A stretch of 64,000 nt of DNA, from assembly GCA_036557885.1 (NCBI GenBank), contig DATBGS010000047.1, positions 1 to 64,000 of the forward strand. The letters are read 5' to 3'. Both the position numbers and the translations under genes were made by a program. Below, one piece after another: positions 1 through 8,188 of this stretch. Below the pieces are notes generated by a model, which was given only the letters and a program-made list of their open reading frames with translations, made no database searches and had not been told where the DNA came from. Positions within the stretch are counted from its first letter, which is position 1; each line of letters opens with the position of its first letter. Source of the DNA: DATBGS01 sp036557885 (GTDB taxonomy: Bacteria > Chloroflexota > Ktedonobacteria > Ktedonobacterales > DATBGS01).

Positions 1-315
1 TTTTTTCTCCAGCAGCGTTTTGGCTTTTGCTTGCAATACGGACAGGAACTCGTTGGCTGGTGCCTCTCCGAATATAACCACAACCACCAATGCGAACTGG
101 GCATCGAAACCTTGCCAGCCTTCCGACGGCGCGGCCTGGCAACCGCAACCGCGCTGGCAACGATGGCCGAAGCGCAAGCGCGGGGCTTCACCACCATCGG
201 CTGGCACTGCTGGAAGCGCAACATCCCCTCCAGCAACCTTGCCCAAAAGCTGGGCTTTGCGCTGGTTGAAGACTATCCGGTGTGGTACTGCCGCTTTGGG
301 AAAAAGACGGCCTGA
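1..315 (+). CDS. GNAT-family N-acetyltransferase, 5'-truncated by window edge
   Basis: The reading frame is open to base 1, so only the C-terminal ~104 residues are visible. They carry the GNAT acetyl-CoA-binding signature (LPAFRRRGLATATA, the R/Q-x-x-G-x-G/A loop and following helix) and the late strand with KLGFALVEDYPVWY near the end. It should transfer an acetyl group from acetyl-CoA to an amine; the substrate cannot be read from this half. It ends directly against the stop of the convergent methyltransferase gene with no spacer. The upstream part of the gene, including its start, lies outside the window. Confidence 0.8.
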   Translation, partial: FFLQQRFGFCLQYGQELVGWCLSEYNHNHQCELGIETLPAFRRRGLATATALATMAEAQARGFTTIGWHCWKRNIPSSNLAQKLGFALVEDYPVWYCRFGKKTA

Positions 316-1011
316 CTACTTCTCTTTCTGCCACACCAGCGCAAAGCTGATCGGCCAGTTCCGGTACTGCTGCCGCCTGGCCTTCTTGCTGATCCACTCC
401 TCATCTACCACCCACTCGTACATCTCGCGCAAGGCCCATCTTGCGGCCAACGCCGCCTGCACATGCTCGCTCAGCAGATGCACATAAGAACTGATCGTCC
501 TCGTCTCTCCACCCGCATTGACAAAGCTCGTCGGGATACCGCGCATGAGAAAATAGGGGTGAAAACCCACCAGCACAAAATAGCCGCCCGCACGCGCCAA
601 CCGCGCCGCCTCCTGATACAGCGGCGCCACCTCTGGCAAGTGCTCATCGGCCAGCACTTCTGTCACCAGATCATACTGCGCAGCCACAAACGGCGTCTTG
701 CGAACATCGCCAAGCTCTAGCTGGCGATAGATGCCCCGCGCCCGCGCCTGTTCCAACATCTCAGGCGTCAGGTCAATACCATCTAGCGTCTCAACGCCCT
801 GCTGCTTTAGCCACGCGCCAATCCGCCCAGTCCCGCAAGCCAGGTCTGCCGCCTCGCGTACCTCGGCCCAGGGCACCGTCTTGATACGCGCGAGCAACTG
901 CCGATCCAGCGTCCCCACTTCAACTTCGTCATAGGTTTTGGACCACTCACCGTAGCCTTCCTCGACTGAAACCGTTGGATGATGGCGAATATCAAACTGC
1001 GAAGAATCCAT
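316..1011 (-). CDS. Class I SAM-dependent methyltransferase
   Basis: A 231-residue protein with the Rossmann-type SAM-binding fold: motif I is ADLACGTGRIG (about residues 56-66), followed by the acidic strand end GIDLTPEML that would hold the ribose of SAM, and the post-motif segment YDLVTEVLADEHL. The pattern is that of the Methyltransf_11/25 group acting on small molecules, quinones or lipids; the substrate cannot be assigned. The ATG is preceded by a good ribosome binding site (GAGGGGG). Transcribed away from the small membrane protein gene and convergent with the acetyltransferase. Confidence 0.8.
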   Translation of the reverse strand: MDSSQFDIRHHPTVSVEEGYGEWSKTYDEVEVGTLDRQLLARIKTVPWAEVREAADLACGTGRIGAWLKQQGVETLDGIDLTPEMLEQARARGIYRQLELGDVRKTPFVAAQYDLVTEVLADEHLPEVAPLYQEAARLARAGGYFVLVGFHPYFLMRGIPTSFVNAGGETRTISSYVHLLSEHVQAALAARWALREMYEWVVDEEWISKKARRQQYRNWPISFALVWQKEK

Positions 1012-1053
1012 TCGGAACCCCCTCTTAAAAAATACAAGAGTTGTGCTTCCCCC

Positions 1054-1082
1054 TTGCCTTCTTGTCTGCTTTATGCTATCCT
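1054..1082 (+). promoter_or_regulatory. Sigma70-type promoter for the small membrane protein
   Basis: TTGCCT (1054-1059), a 17-bp spacer and TATCCT (1077-1082). Transcription would begin near 1089, about 75 bases ahead of the ATG at 1165. Match by eye only. Confidence 0.45.
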
Positions 1083-1164
1083 CGCTTCACCGTCAATCGG
1101 ACGGTTTCTTTCAGAGAGACATAAGGACTGGGTTGAAAGAAAATCGGCGTTTGGAGGACTGTTT

Positions 1165-1488
1165 ATGACGAAAAAAACCTTGCTGTATTTGAGCGTTGCC
1201 ACATTGGTGCTCTACGTTATCGGGCGCTTCTTCCTGCTTGACGCTGCTGCGAACTCGCACAACAGCTTCTTCGCGCTCATTGCCCTGCTGGTCTATCCGG
1301 TGGCAACTGGCATCCTCTTTCTCATCACCTGGATTATGGGGCTGGTCAAAACGGCAAAAATGAAGCGCTGGGGCTGGTTTGCTGCCCTCTTCTTTTTGAC
1401 GCCGATCACTTCGCTGCTCTTTGGCTTGATCGGCCCAGAAGATGAGCCAGAACCTATGCCAATGAACCAATACTCAAACTGGCAGTAG
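1165..1488 (+). CDS. Small three-helix membrane protein of unknown function
   Basis: A 107-residue protein. The ATG at 1165 is chosen because TTGGAGG sits 7-8 bases upstream; the frame is open further up but has no binding site there. Three hydrophobic helices are visible: residues ~6-24 (LLYLSVATLVLYVIGRFFLL), ~34-58 and ~70-88, with basic residues (KTAKMKR) between the second and third, and a short acidic tail. No enzymatic motif is visible. It stands alone, with its own promoter at 1054 and a strong terminator at 1508. I do not recognise the family. Confidence 0.7.
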   Translation: MTKKTLLYLSVATLVLYVIGRFFLLDAAANSHNSFFALIALLVYPVATGILFLITWIMGLVKTAKMKRWGWFAALFFLTPITSLLFGLIGPEDEPEPMPMNQYSNWQ

Positions 1489-1507
1489 GCGCGCGCTCAA
1501 TTCACTC

Positions 1508-1539
1508 CCTGGCCTCGCAGTGCATGGAGGCCAGGTTTT
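1508..1539 (+). terminator. Rho-independent terminator
   Basis: A perfect 9-bp stem, CCTGGCCTC (1508-1516) with GAGGCCAGG (1527-1535), followed by TTTT. It lies 20 bases after the stop of the small membrane protein gene. Confidence 0.8.
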
Positions 1540-1553
1540 GTGTGTGCATAAGC

Positions 1554-3257
1554 TCACTCCTCGTTATACGTATCCGGCAGGTCATTGGCAAAGAGCACCA
1601 CCGCGCCCGGCGCCACCAACGTCTTCATCTGTTCGGTGGCTTCGTTCAGCGAGCCAACGATGTATAACTGGCCTTCGGGAAAACCTGCATCGCGTAGCCC
1701 GCGCGCAATGGGCTGCGTCCGGCGGCGCCCAACAAGAATGGCGACATCGCACGAAGCCGCCGCGCGCTGGCCCATCGCGTAGTTTTCCTGCTCCTCAATT
1801 GCCCCCAGTTCCACCATCCCCGGCGTCACCAGCACCCGCTTCCCATCGCTAAACTGCGCCAGCACCTCCAGCGCCGTCTTCACCCCTTCCGGGTTGGCGT
1901 TATAGGCATCATCAATCACCGTCACGCCGCCCGCGCCCTGAATCAATTGCAGCCGATGCGCCACCGGCTCAACCTGCTCCACCGCCCGCGCAATCTCTGC
2001 GAGCGACATCCCACACTCCAGCGCCGCCGTCACCGCCGCCAGAATATTCGAGACATTATGCTTGCCAAGCAGCTTACTTTTCATCGCGGCGCGTTCTTCG
2101 CCCTGCTCACTGCCATCCTTGCCACGCGCAATCACTGTAAAGGTCAAGCCCTGGCGCGTCACCTGAATATCTGTTGCCACGACTTGCGCCTCAGTATTCG
2201 CCGCATCTAGACTATACGAAAGCACTTTCACCCGCCCTTCGGCTTGCATCTGCTTGATGAGCCGCTGGCAATAAACGTTATCCCCGTTATAGATCGCGGG
2301 GGCGCCATCTGGCAGCGCCTGCATCAATTCATTCTTGCCCAGCATCACATTCTCAATGCTGCCAAAGCGCTCCAGATGCTGCGGGCCAACGGCAGTGATA
2401 ATCCCAAGCTGCGGACGCGCCAGGCGACACAATTCCGCAATCTCCCCGCGCATATAGGCGCCCATCTCCACGACAAACACCACATGCTCTGGGAGCAGAT
2501 CGCCGTTAATCACCCGGCACACCCCCATCGGCGTATTGAAGCTGCCCGGCGTCGCCAGCGTCTTCAACTTTGCCGAGAGCATCGTCGTCAAAATCTGCTT
2601 CGTGCTGGTCTTGCCATAGCTCCCCGTAATGCCAATCACACGCGGATGAAACTCGGCCAACCTTGCCTTCGCCTTGCGCAGATAATACTGGCGCACCTGC
2701 GCCTCCACCGGAAACATCACAATATTGCCCAGCATCAACAGCAGCGCCACCATCGCCCGCATGGTCAGCACGCCCAGCACCAGCGCCAGCGCTGCGCCCC
2801 AGAAAAACGTGCTGCCTGCCACCTCAAATCCGGCAGGCGGGGAGAATCCAAGCCAAAGGACTACAGCCAGCGCCACTGCAAAGAGAACCGAAAGAGCAAT
2901 CGTCGCACCGAGCAGCCGTTTGGCCCGCGCTGTATACACCAGCGGCTTCTTCGCCTGAACAGCCTCGATTCTGAGCGCCAGAGCCACTGGCGCAGCGGCT
3001 GAAAGCACAGCCAGGAACACAAACACCCAGAGTGGCGCGCTGGCGCTGCCAGCAATCGTCCACAACACTACCAGCCCCAGGCTTGCCAGCGTCTGCAAGC
3101 TATCCAGAGTGTGTGCGCGCGCCCCCAGCACCCAGCGCCAGAAGCGCCCGTTTTGATATTCCTCAATCTGGTGAATATTTAATAAGCGAATCAGCCAGCG
3201 CGCTGTATACACCTGCCAGAGCAACGCCAGCGGCAGGCCAACGACGAATAAAAGCAT
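1554..3257 (-). CDS. MurF-type Mur ligase with an N-terminal membrane domain
   Basis: A 567-residue protein. Residues ~210-567 are a Mur ligase: P-loop GITGSYGKTSTK at about 209-220, FNTPMGV, VVEMGAY, and the MurF hallmark DDAYNANPEGV in the C-terminal half. MurF adds D-Ala-D-Ala to UDP-MurNAc-tripeptide using ATP. Unlike standard MurF, which is soluble, the first ~190 residues are a polytopic membrane domain with about six hydrophobic helices replacing the usual N-terminal uridine-binding domain. Start: the frame is open to a TTG at 3269, but GGAG lies 6 bases before the ATG at 3257. It is followed upstream, 34 bases away on the same strand, by an alpha/beta hydrolase, so the two may be cotranscribed. 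It could be a specialised paralogue rather than the essential MurF. Confidence 0.85.
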   Translation of the reverse strand: MLLFVVGLPLALLWQVYTARWLIRLLNIHQIEEYQNGRFWRWVLGARAHTLDSLQTLASLGLVVLWTIAGSASAPLWVFVFLAVLSAAAPVALALRIEAVQAKKPLVYTARAKRLLGATIALSVLFAVALAVVLWLGFSPPAGFEVAGSTFFWGAALALVLGVLTMRAMVALLLMLGNIVMFPVEAQVRQYYLRKAKARLAEFHPRVIGITGSYGKTSTKQILTTMLSAKLKTLATPGSFNTPMGVCRVINGDLLPEHVVFVVEMGAYMRGEIAELCRLARPQLGIITAVGPQHLERFGSIENVMLGKNELMQALPDGAPAIYNGDNVYCQRLIKQMQAEGRVKVLSYSLDAANTEAQVVATDIQVTRQGLTFTVIARGKDGSEQGEERAAMKSKLLGKHNVSNILAAVTAALECGMSLAEIARAVEQVEPVAHRLQLIQGAGGVTVIDDAYNANPEGVKTALEVLAQFSDGKRVLVTPGMVELGAIEEQENYAMGQRAAASCDVAILVGRRRTQPIARGLRDAGFPEGQLYIVGSLNEATEQMKTLVAPGAVVLFANDLPDTYNEE

Positions 3258-3291
3258 AGTTAACTCCAACCAAGAGGAGAATAGGAAAGGC

Positions 3292-4110
3292 TTATGAGCG
3301 CAGAAAGCTAGAAATCACCGCGCAAAACTGCGGAAAGCAATCCAGATACGAAAAATGCCCCGCTCCCTGAAAGACCACCAGCCCCGCGTCAGAAATCTCC
3401 TGCTCCATGATTTTCCCATCGCTCACCGGAGTATCTTGATCGTCCGATCCCCAGAGAAGCAAAGATGGGGCCTTAATCTGCTTCAGCAGCGGGCGCAAGT
3501 CTTCGTTGACCACCCGAATAAACGTTCCCTGCATCGGCCCTGGCGTCGCATTGCCGTAATCTTCCGCGTCCAACAACTTCAGCAGCCGTTTGCGCAACTG
3601 CGGCTGCCAGCGCCGAATCCCTGGCAGCGCAATCACCCGCTTGGTAGCTTTATAGAAATAGGTCCGCATATAATAACGCGCCGTCCGTTTGGGGCGAATC
3701 CCCGCGCTATCCACCAGAATCAGCCGCTTCACCCGTTCGGGATATTTTGCCGCCAGCATAATTGAAACGCGCCCGCCAAACGAATGCCCCAGAAACGTCG
3801 CCCTGGAAACCTGCAACGCCTCCAGCCAGTCAAGCAGCAGGCGCAGGTAGTCCCCCACTCCCCACGCCTCCGGCGGTTGCTCGCTCGCCCCAAACCCCGG
3901 AAAGTCAAGCGCATACACGGCATGCGTTGGCGCCAGATACTGATAGATCGGCCACATACTCTGGATGGACGCGCCCCAACCATGCAGCAGCACCACCGCC
4001 TCGCGCTCAGCGTGCTCCTGCGGTGCTGTATCCCTCGTTGGTTCATCAACAGGAGAGCAATAACTGATCTGTAGCCCTTGTAATTGCATTGTTTTCGGTG
4101 AAACAGACAT
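3292..4110 (-). CDS. Alpha/beta hydrolase
   Basis: A 272-residue alpha/beta-hydrolase. Visible elements: the oxyanion strand LLHGWGAS (~42-49), the nucleophile elbow GHSFGG with Ser near residue 110, an acidic residue in LLLWGSDDQDTPV and the histidine of GAGHFSYLD near the C terminus. A classic Ser-Asp-His hydrolase or esterase; the substrate is unknown. The start is uncertain between a GTG at 4116 and the ATG at 4110. The MurF-like gene follows closely, suggesting a shared transcript. Confidence 0.8.
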   Translation of the reverse strand: MSVSPKTMQLQGLQISYCSPVDEPTRDTAPQEHAEREAVVLLHGWGASIQSMWPIYQYLAPTHAVYALDFPGFGASEQPPEAWGVGDYLRLLLDWLEALQVSRATFLGHSFGGRVSIMLAAKYPERVKRLILVDSAGIRPKRTARYYMRTYFYKATKRVIALPGIRRWQPQLRKRLLKLLDAEDYGNATPGPMQGTFIRVVNEDLRPLLKQIKAPSLLLWGSDDQDTPVSDGKIMEQEISDAGLVVFQGAGHFSYLDCFPQFCAVISSFLRS

Positions 4111-4342
4111 GACCACCGTACTTTATTCCCTCGCTTTGTGCTGCTGTGCCAGTACGGAGATTATATCGCCCTTCCTGGCTGCACTCAAGGGACGCGCTTG
4201 CCATGCTGACAGAGAAGGGCGAGAAGAAACCACAGAAGAGCCGATGAAGGAGCAAGAACGACAGAAAAACATCTGGCGGCGGCAAGTCGCCGGGCGTGGA
4301 TTATTACCAGCGATGTTCCCGGCACCACCGCTTCCTCATTCA

Positions 4343-4419
4343 GTGAGTCCCGTCAAGGGCACGGGCCGCCATGCCCGTCGTACCAACCAGGCACTAGCTG
4401 GCTATTGTTTGGGAACTGT
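4343..4419 (+). mobile_element. Solo TnpB-element right end (decayed IS200/IS605-type remnant)
   Basis: These 77 bases align without gaps to the minus-strand sequence just downstream of the tnpB gene (6799 down to 6723), with about 60 of 77 positions identical by hand alignment, including CTATTGTTTGGG near the tip. Similarity stops abruptly after ACTGT in both copies, marking the element end at 4419. No tnpB coding remnant is recognisable upstream. The surrounding 330-base gap (4111-4440) holds nothing else that I can identify. Confidence 0.6.
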
Positions 4420-4440
4420 ACATACTGGAGATGATACTCA

Positions 4441-5136
4441 TCAGCCGCCTACTACGAACAAATACACGTCTATAGAGATATGGCCGCGATTGGGACCAAT
4501 GTCGTGGAAAGGCCGGAACGTTGTTGTTTTAAAGAGGTCGGGTAAGGCACTCTGGAGCACAGCATCAAAAGCCGTTGCCAGCCTCACACCTTCCCCTGGA
4601 TCGGGTGACGTCCCAAATGATAAGACAATGCCAGCCCGATCATCCGGCTTGATCTCTGGAGGAATCAAACTTGCCTTGATAAGCCCTTGGAGGCGGGCTT
4701 GCTCGCCTGAATCCCCTCCCAGGAGTAAGTCGGCGTTGGAATCGAACTCAAATGAAACTGGGTCTTTTGCTAGAGCGTTTTTGTTCGGCGTTGGCGTAGG
4801 GGTTTGTGTTGAGGTCGGTGTAGGCGTAGGGCAGGTAATGGCGGGCACCAATCTGCTTTCCTGGAGAGCCAAAGCAATACCTGGAACCAGCGACCTTGAG
4901 ACATACCAGTTCCCGCCTTGCCTCGTCACCTGAAGCTTCACCATCTCCGGCGCAGCGGAAGAAAGCCCAGAGGCGCGAGAGATTGTTGGCGTCAGCAAGC
5001 AAATGAGCGCTTTAGAGGCGGCGCCAGGAGCCGAAATGAGAAAAATCATCATCAAGCCAAGCAGAAGGTCCGCAAACAACCACCCTACCAAAAGCGTCAT
5101 ATCCCGACGTCGCCGCTGAAAAACTCGTCTGCGCAT
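4441..5136 (-). CDS. MotB/ZorB-like single-pass membrane protein
   Basis: A 231-residue protein. The start is placed at the ATG at 5136 (GAGG 8 bases upstream) rather than the GTG at 5142. An Arg-rich N terminus (residues 2-11) is followed by one membrane helix, GWLFADLLLGLMMIFLI, whose Asp23 sits where MotB, TolR and ZorB carry the proton-binding aspartate in an F-A-D-L/M context. A Thr-Pro linker (~105-118) leads to a C-terminal domain (~127-231) with GIVLSFGTSPDPGEGVRLA, faintly like an OmpA/MotB peptidoglycan-binding fold. It follows the coiled-coil membrane protein by 104 bases. The assignment as a stator or channel subunit is an inference from one helix plus the pairing. Confidence 0.6.
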   Translation of the reverse strand: MRRRVFQRRRRDMTLLVGWLFADLLLGLMMIFLISAPGAASKALICLLTPTISRASGLSSAAPEMVKLQVTRQGGNWYVSRSLVPGIALALQESRLVPAITCPTPTPTSTQTPTPTPNKNALAKDPVSFEFDSNADLLLGGDSGEQARLQGLIKASLIPPEIKPDDRAGIVLSFGTSPDPGEGVRLATAFDAVLQSALPDLFKTTTFRPFHDIGPNRGHISIDVYLFVVGG

Positions 5137-5246
5137 ACGCACTTCCTCACTCCAGCGCCTTGCTCAGGCCATCCCTCACTCAAGGCACATTTCGGCACAA
5201 GCTACCTCTTACCCATCAGGGAGCCACTGCTCAAGAGAGCACCATT

Positions 5247-6692
5247 TTAGGAATGGGCACCGTTCCTGCTGTTCCAGTAATTTAACCATTGATAAAGCAC
5301 TTCAGGAACCTTTGCCAGGCGGTCGCTTGCCTCGCCAATCTTGGCGGCATTAAGCGAATGTTCCTTGAGGACCAGGAGAAAATCATCCCTCATGTCGCTG
5401 GGAAGGCTCACCATTCTCCCAGCAAGATCATGCATATTCACCGCAATGTCTCTGAGCGAGATAGCAGAATCACGGATGCTCTCCAGCCCCTCCTTTAACC
5501 CCAGGTTTGCCGTTTCTACCTGTGTCGCCAGAGCGCCCTGCGCGTTGAGATCCCCTTCTAATCGCAGGAGGAACTGCGCATGCTGATCAACAGCCGAGCT
5601 AATTTGACCAGCCAGGCGAACACTCTGGTCTGCCGTCTGGCTGAGCGTAACCATCACCTGCTGGAACTCCCGCCCCCAGTTCTCCTGAAGAGTCAGGAAA
5701 TCTTCCTGCTTGGTTGTTACCTCGCCCAGGCGATCAAACGCCCCTTGCACTATGGGCATCAGTTGCTGCTGTTGTGTAGAAATCTCCTTGGCCGGTTCGA
5801 TCAAGAGATTGATCGTTTCTTTCAGTTCGGCATTAGCCTCATCCAGCGTCGTTGTCAGATGGGTGTTCGCCTTCGTCAGAGCAGTTACTGCCTCCTGAAT
5901 CCCCTTGGCCGCCTCTTCTAACGCTGGCGTCAATACCTTCAGCGCCTTGAGTTCCTCGGATTTATCAGAAGCAAGCTGTTTAAGCTGCTGCCGCTCTGCT
6001 TCCAGCAAGCCCAGGAGCCGCTGAGCAGCAGTCTCGAAACGATCAACAAAATTTGTGGGCTGACTCCAACGCCGTGTCGCTAACTGAAGCGACGAGTACG
6101 CAAGCGCGTGATCAAGATCAGCCTCCAGCCTCATAGCCTGTGCCTCGGCCCGCTCAGCATCCGCCTCTGCTTTCCCATACCGCACGTTGTTATACCAAGA
6201 AACAATGGCGGTCAAGACCACCACCACCGCCAAAATACTGGCATCAGTGATCGCTAGCTTGTTCAGCGTCAAATCCAGGAACAGATGCCCCTTGAACCCG
6301 TCCTGCCAGAGCGCCAGAAACGGATAGAACGTATCATCAGCATTCGGCTCAGCCTGAAGCAAATCATGATAGCCAGCCACCGCCACCGCGATCCCCACCC
6401 ATGTCACCACCAGGGGCATCAGCACCAGAAAGTTGCGAATCCATTCTAGAACACTCACCCACGTCGGAAGCAACAGCCTCCTGGTAACACTGGGGTCTTC
6501 CTTAGATCGCTCCACAATATTTGCGGGAGCCACTAACTGATGAATACTGGTGGCAGCCCAGGCATCAGCCGATGGCCCCCCATTGACCGCGCTTTCTAAC
6601 TGCTTCAACCGTAAAGCAGCATGCGGCTCACGCGCCATGATCTGATCAGCCAGGTTGCCCACAGTTGGCTGCGATGGAGGCTGGTTCATCAT
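5247..6692 (-). CDS. Two-helix membrane protein with a long coiled coil (candidate MotA/ZorA-like partner)
   Basis: A 481-residue protein. The ATG at 6692 is chosen because GGAG stands 8 bases upstream; a longer frame to 6737 has no binding site. Order: soluble N terminus with LADQIM (1-80), membrane helix FLVLMPLVVTWVGIAVAVAG (~88-107), an extracytoplasmic loop with TFYPFLALWQDGF, a second helix (~149-168, ASILAVVVVLTAIVSW), then ~300 residues of heptad-rich coiled coil. The architecture of few membrane helices and a long cytoplasmic coiled tail recalls ZorA of Zorya systems, but no clear MotA/TolQ motif is visible. It directly precedes the MotB-like gene, and its 5' leader abuts the right end of the TnpB element. 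Confidence 0.6.
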   Translation of the reverse strand: MMNQPPSQPTVGNLADQIMAREPHAALRLKQLESAVNGGPSADAWAATSIHQLVAPANIVERSKEDPSVTRRLLLPTWVSVLEWIRNFLVLMPLVVTWVGIAVAVAGYHDLLQAEPNADDTFYPFLALWQDGFKGHLFLDLTLNKLAITDASILAVVVVLTAIVSWYNNVRYGKAEADAERAEAQAMRLEADLDHALAYSSLQLATRRWSQPTNFVDRFETAAQRLLGLLEAERQQLKQLASDKSEELKALKVLTPALEEAAKGIQEAVTALTKANTHLTTTLDEANAELKETINLLIEPAKEISTQQQQLMPIVQGAFDRLGEVTTKQEDFLTLQENWGREFQQVMVTLSQTADQSVRLAGQISSAVDQHAQFLLRLEGDLNAQGALATQVETANLGLKEGLESIRDSAISLRDIAVNMHDLAGRMVSLPSDMRDDFLLVLKEHSLNAAKIGEASDRLAKVPEVLYQWLNYWNSRNGAHS

Positions 6693-6722
6693 CTTTTTCT
6701 CCAAAGAAGTTTGGACATCCCA

Positions 6723-6799
6723 ACAGTACCCAAACAATAGACAACTATTGCCTAGTTGGTACGAGGGATAGAATGGCCTGCGCCCCTGGCAGGACTCAC
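6723..6799 (-). ncRNA. Candidate omega-RNA scaffold / right end of the TnpB element
   Basis: In TnpB elements the guide (omega) RNA is read from the 3' end of tnpB through the right end, with the guide taken from flanking DNA. The segment conserved between the two right ends in this window occupies that position, 12 bases after the tnpB stop. If transcribed this way, the guide would come from the 5' leader of the coiled-coil membrane gene (bases just below 6723). No expression evidence; a positional inference. Confidence 0.4.
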
Positions 6800-6810
6800 C
6801 ACATTCACGT

Positions 6811-8019
6811 CTACCCGTACTGGCCGTACTGCATAAACGGCCTTATCTCCTGCCCGAAGGAGTTGGGGAGTGCTTTCTTGAGCGTGTTGTAGGAGCCATT
6901 GACATCCGCGTGAATGCGTCGCCCGGTACTCGCCCGATATACCCCCCGCTCAACCCGCTTGCCACTGAAGACGTGCTTCTCTTGGCTCATCGGGTCATAC
7001 ACCGGCAACGGGTCCAGGTCCAGAAAACTTGCTTTGGACGTGTAGCTTTCTTCCTGAATCATCACCGTGATGCCAGCGAGATTGGCCTTGTAGGACAACA
7101 TTTCGATGAAACGAGCGTGCGGTATCTGGACAAAGTGCTGATTGTTGACTCTGCCCAGTTCCACTTCTTGTTTCCACAGCAGATTCTTGCCAATCACCAG
7201 CGTCCCAATGCCCTCCTGCTCCAGCAATCCAATGATCGTCTTGCTGGCCGCGTGGAGGAAGTGATTGATTCGTCTGGTGCGTCTGGTCGTCAAGCGTTCC
7301 ATGCGCAGGGTAGTACCTTCATGTCCCAAGGCGGTCTGCAACTCGGCTCGTCGCTTATTGTAGAACTGGTTAATAGACTTGATCGGACGCCCGTTAATGA
7401 GCCGGGGACGGAACCCCTGCTTATTTGAAGTTAGCGCGGCGAGCGTATCCACTCCCAGATCAACAGCGGCATTCAGTTTTGGGTTGCCAGATGGAGGACG
7501 TTCAGGTTGCTCATACACCAGCTCCACGACATAGAACCCCGCTCGTGGCACAATACGGGCTTGTTTCACGAATTTCTGGGCCGTCTGCACTTCAATCGCC
7601 AGGCCGGAGGGGGCAAAGATGCCTCGCTTGAGCGCACGTCGAGAAATAGCCTGGAGGTCATACGTGAGCAGAAAACGCCCCTTCGTTTTGTCTTTGTATT
7701 TCGGCAGTTTGGGGCGTCCAGTGAACTTGGAGGGGTCTTCCTGATAGGCAAGACAGGCGGCAAAGAACGCACGCCAATTCTTGTCCACCTGCCGCAAGAT
7801 GTCATTCGACACTTTGCATGGCAGAGCACGGTAAGCCTCCCTCTGTTTCACCTGATGATAAATGGCGGTGTTGTTGAGATACCGCCCTTCCCAGATAAAA
7901 GACTGTCGCACGAGGTAATTTGCCAGGTTGTACAAGTTTTTGGCCGCAAAGGCGGCAGCGTCAATGGCCGCAAAGCGTGGGTCACGTGGGCAAATGACAT
8001 GCTGCTCAACAAGTTGCAT
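6811..8019 (-). CDS. tnpB: RNA-guided endonuclease TnpB, variant catalytic layout
   Basis: A 402-residue TnpB. RuvC-I is AAVDLGVDT with Asp187, RuvC-III is HADVNGSYN with Asp372. At the usual RuvC-II place, TLVIGKNLLWKQ, there is Gly277 instead of Glu; two Glu residues stand instead at 323-324 in QEESYTSKASFLD, and the CxxC zinc-finger pairs normally found between RuvC-II and III are absent (FSGKRVERGVY lies there). This is the layout of TnpB subgroups with a rearranged active site. The ATG at 8019 overlaps the TGA of the RHH gene, so translation is probably coupled; the frame extends further up without a binding site. Confidence 0.9.
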   Translation of the reverse strand: MQLVEQHVICPRDPRFAAIDAAAFAAKNLYNLANYLVRQSFIWEGRYLNNTAIYHQVKQREAYRALPCKVSNDILRQVDKNWRAFFAACLAYQEDPSKFTGRPKLPKYKDKTKGRFLLTYDLQAISRRALKRGIFAPSGLAIEVQTAQKFVKQARIVPRAGFYVVELVYEQPERPPSGNPKLNAAVDLGVDTLAALTSNKQGFRPRLINGRPIKSINQFYNKRRAELQTALGHEGTTLRMERLTTRRTRRINHFLHAASKTIIGLLEQEGIGTLVIGKNLLWKQEVELGRVNNQHFVQIPHARFIEMLSYKANLAGITVMIQEESYTSKASFLDLDPLPVYDPMSQEKHVFSGKRVERGVYRASTGRRIHADVNGSYNTLKKALPNSFGQEIRPFMQYGQYG

Positions 8020-8188
8020 CCGATTGGCCCTTCTGCCGTGCTTCATGAGCAAGATACTGTTCAACGGCAACCACTAATTCGCTCGTCAGGGAGCGATGAT
8101 GCTGTTTCGCCAGCGCGCGTAAACGCTCCATCAAGGGACGCGGCAAGACGAAGGTCATCTTTTGTTGCTGGTTTTCTTCTTTATCCAT
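8006..8188 (-). CDS. Ribbon-helix-helix DNA-binding protein
   Basis: A 60-residue protein with the ribbon-helix-helix pattern: the strand KMTFVLPRPLMERLRAL (~10-26) and the helix HHRSLTSELVVAVEQYL (~30-46). RHH proteins dimerise and bind operators, often their own promoter. The gene overlaps the tnpB start by 14 bases, so it is part of the element and may repress its expression; it could also contribute to transposition control. No toxin partner is visible, so I do not call it an antitoxin. The ATG at 8188 lacks a strong ribosome binding site. Confidence 0.7.
   Translation of the reverse strand: MDKEENQQQKMTFVLPRPLMERLRALAKQHHRSLTSELVVAVEQYLAHEARQKGQSDATC

Noticed and set aside
2244..3002. 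252-codon frame antisense to the MurF-like gene
   Set aside because: His/Arg/Gln-rich composition typical of antisense frames; no ribosome binding site or domain.
4441..6692. Calling the membrane pair a full Zorya system
   Set aside because: No ZorC/D/E-type genes, and the ZorA likeness rests on architecture only.
8006..8188. RHH protein considered as the antitoxin of a toxin-antitoxin pair
   Set aside because: No toxin gene is adjacent; it overlaps tnpB and belongs with the element.
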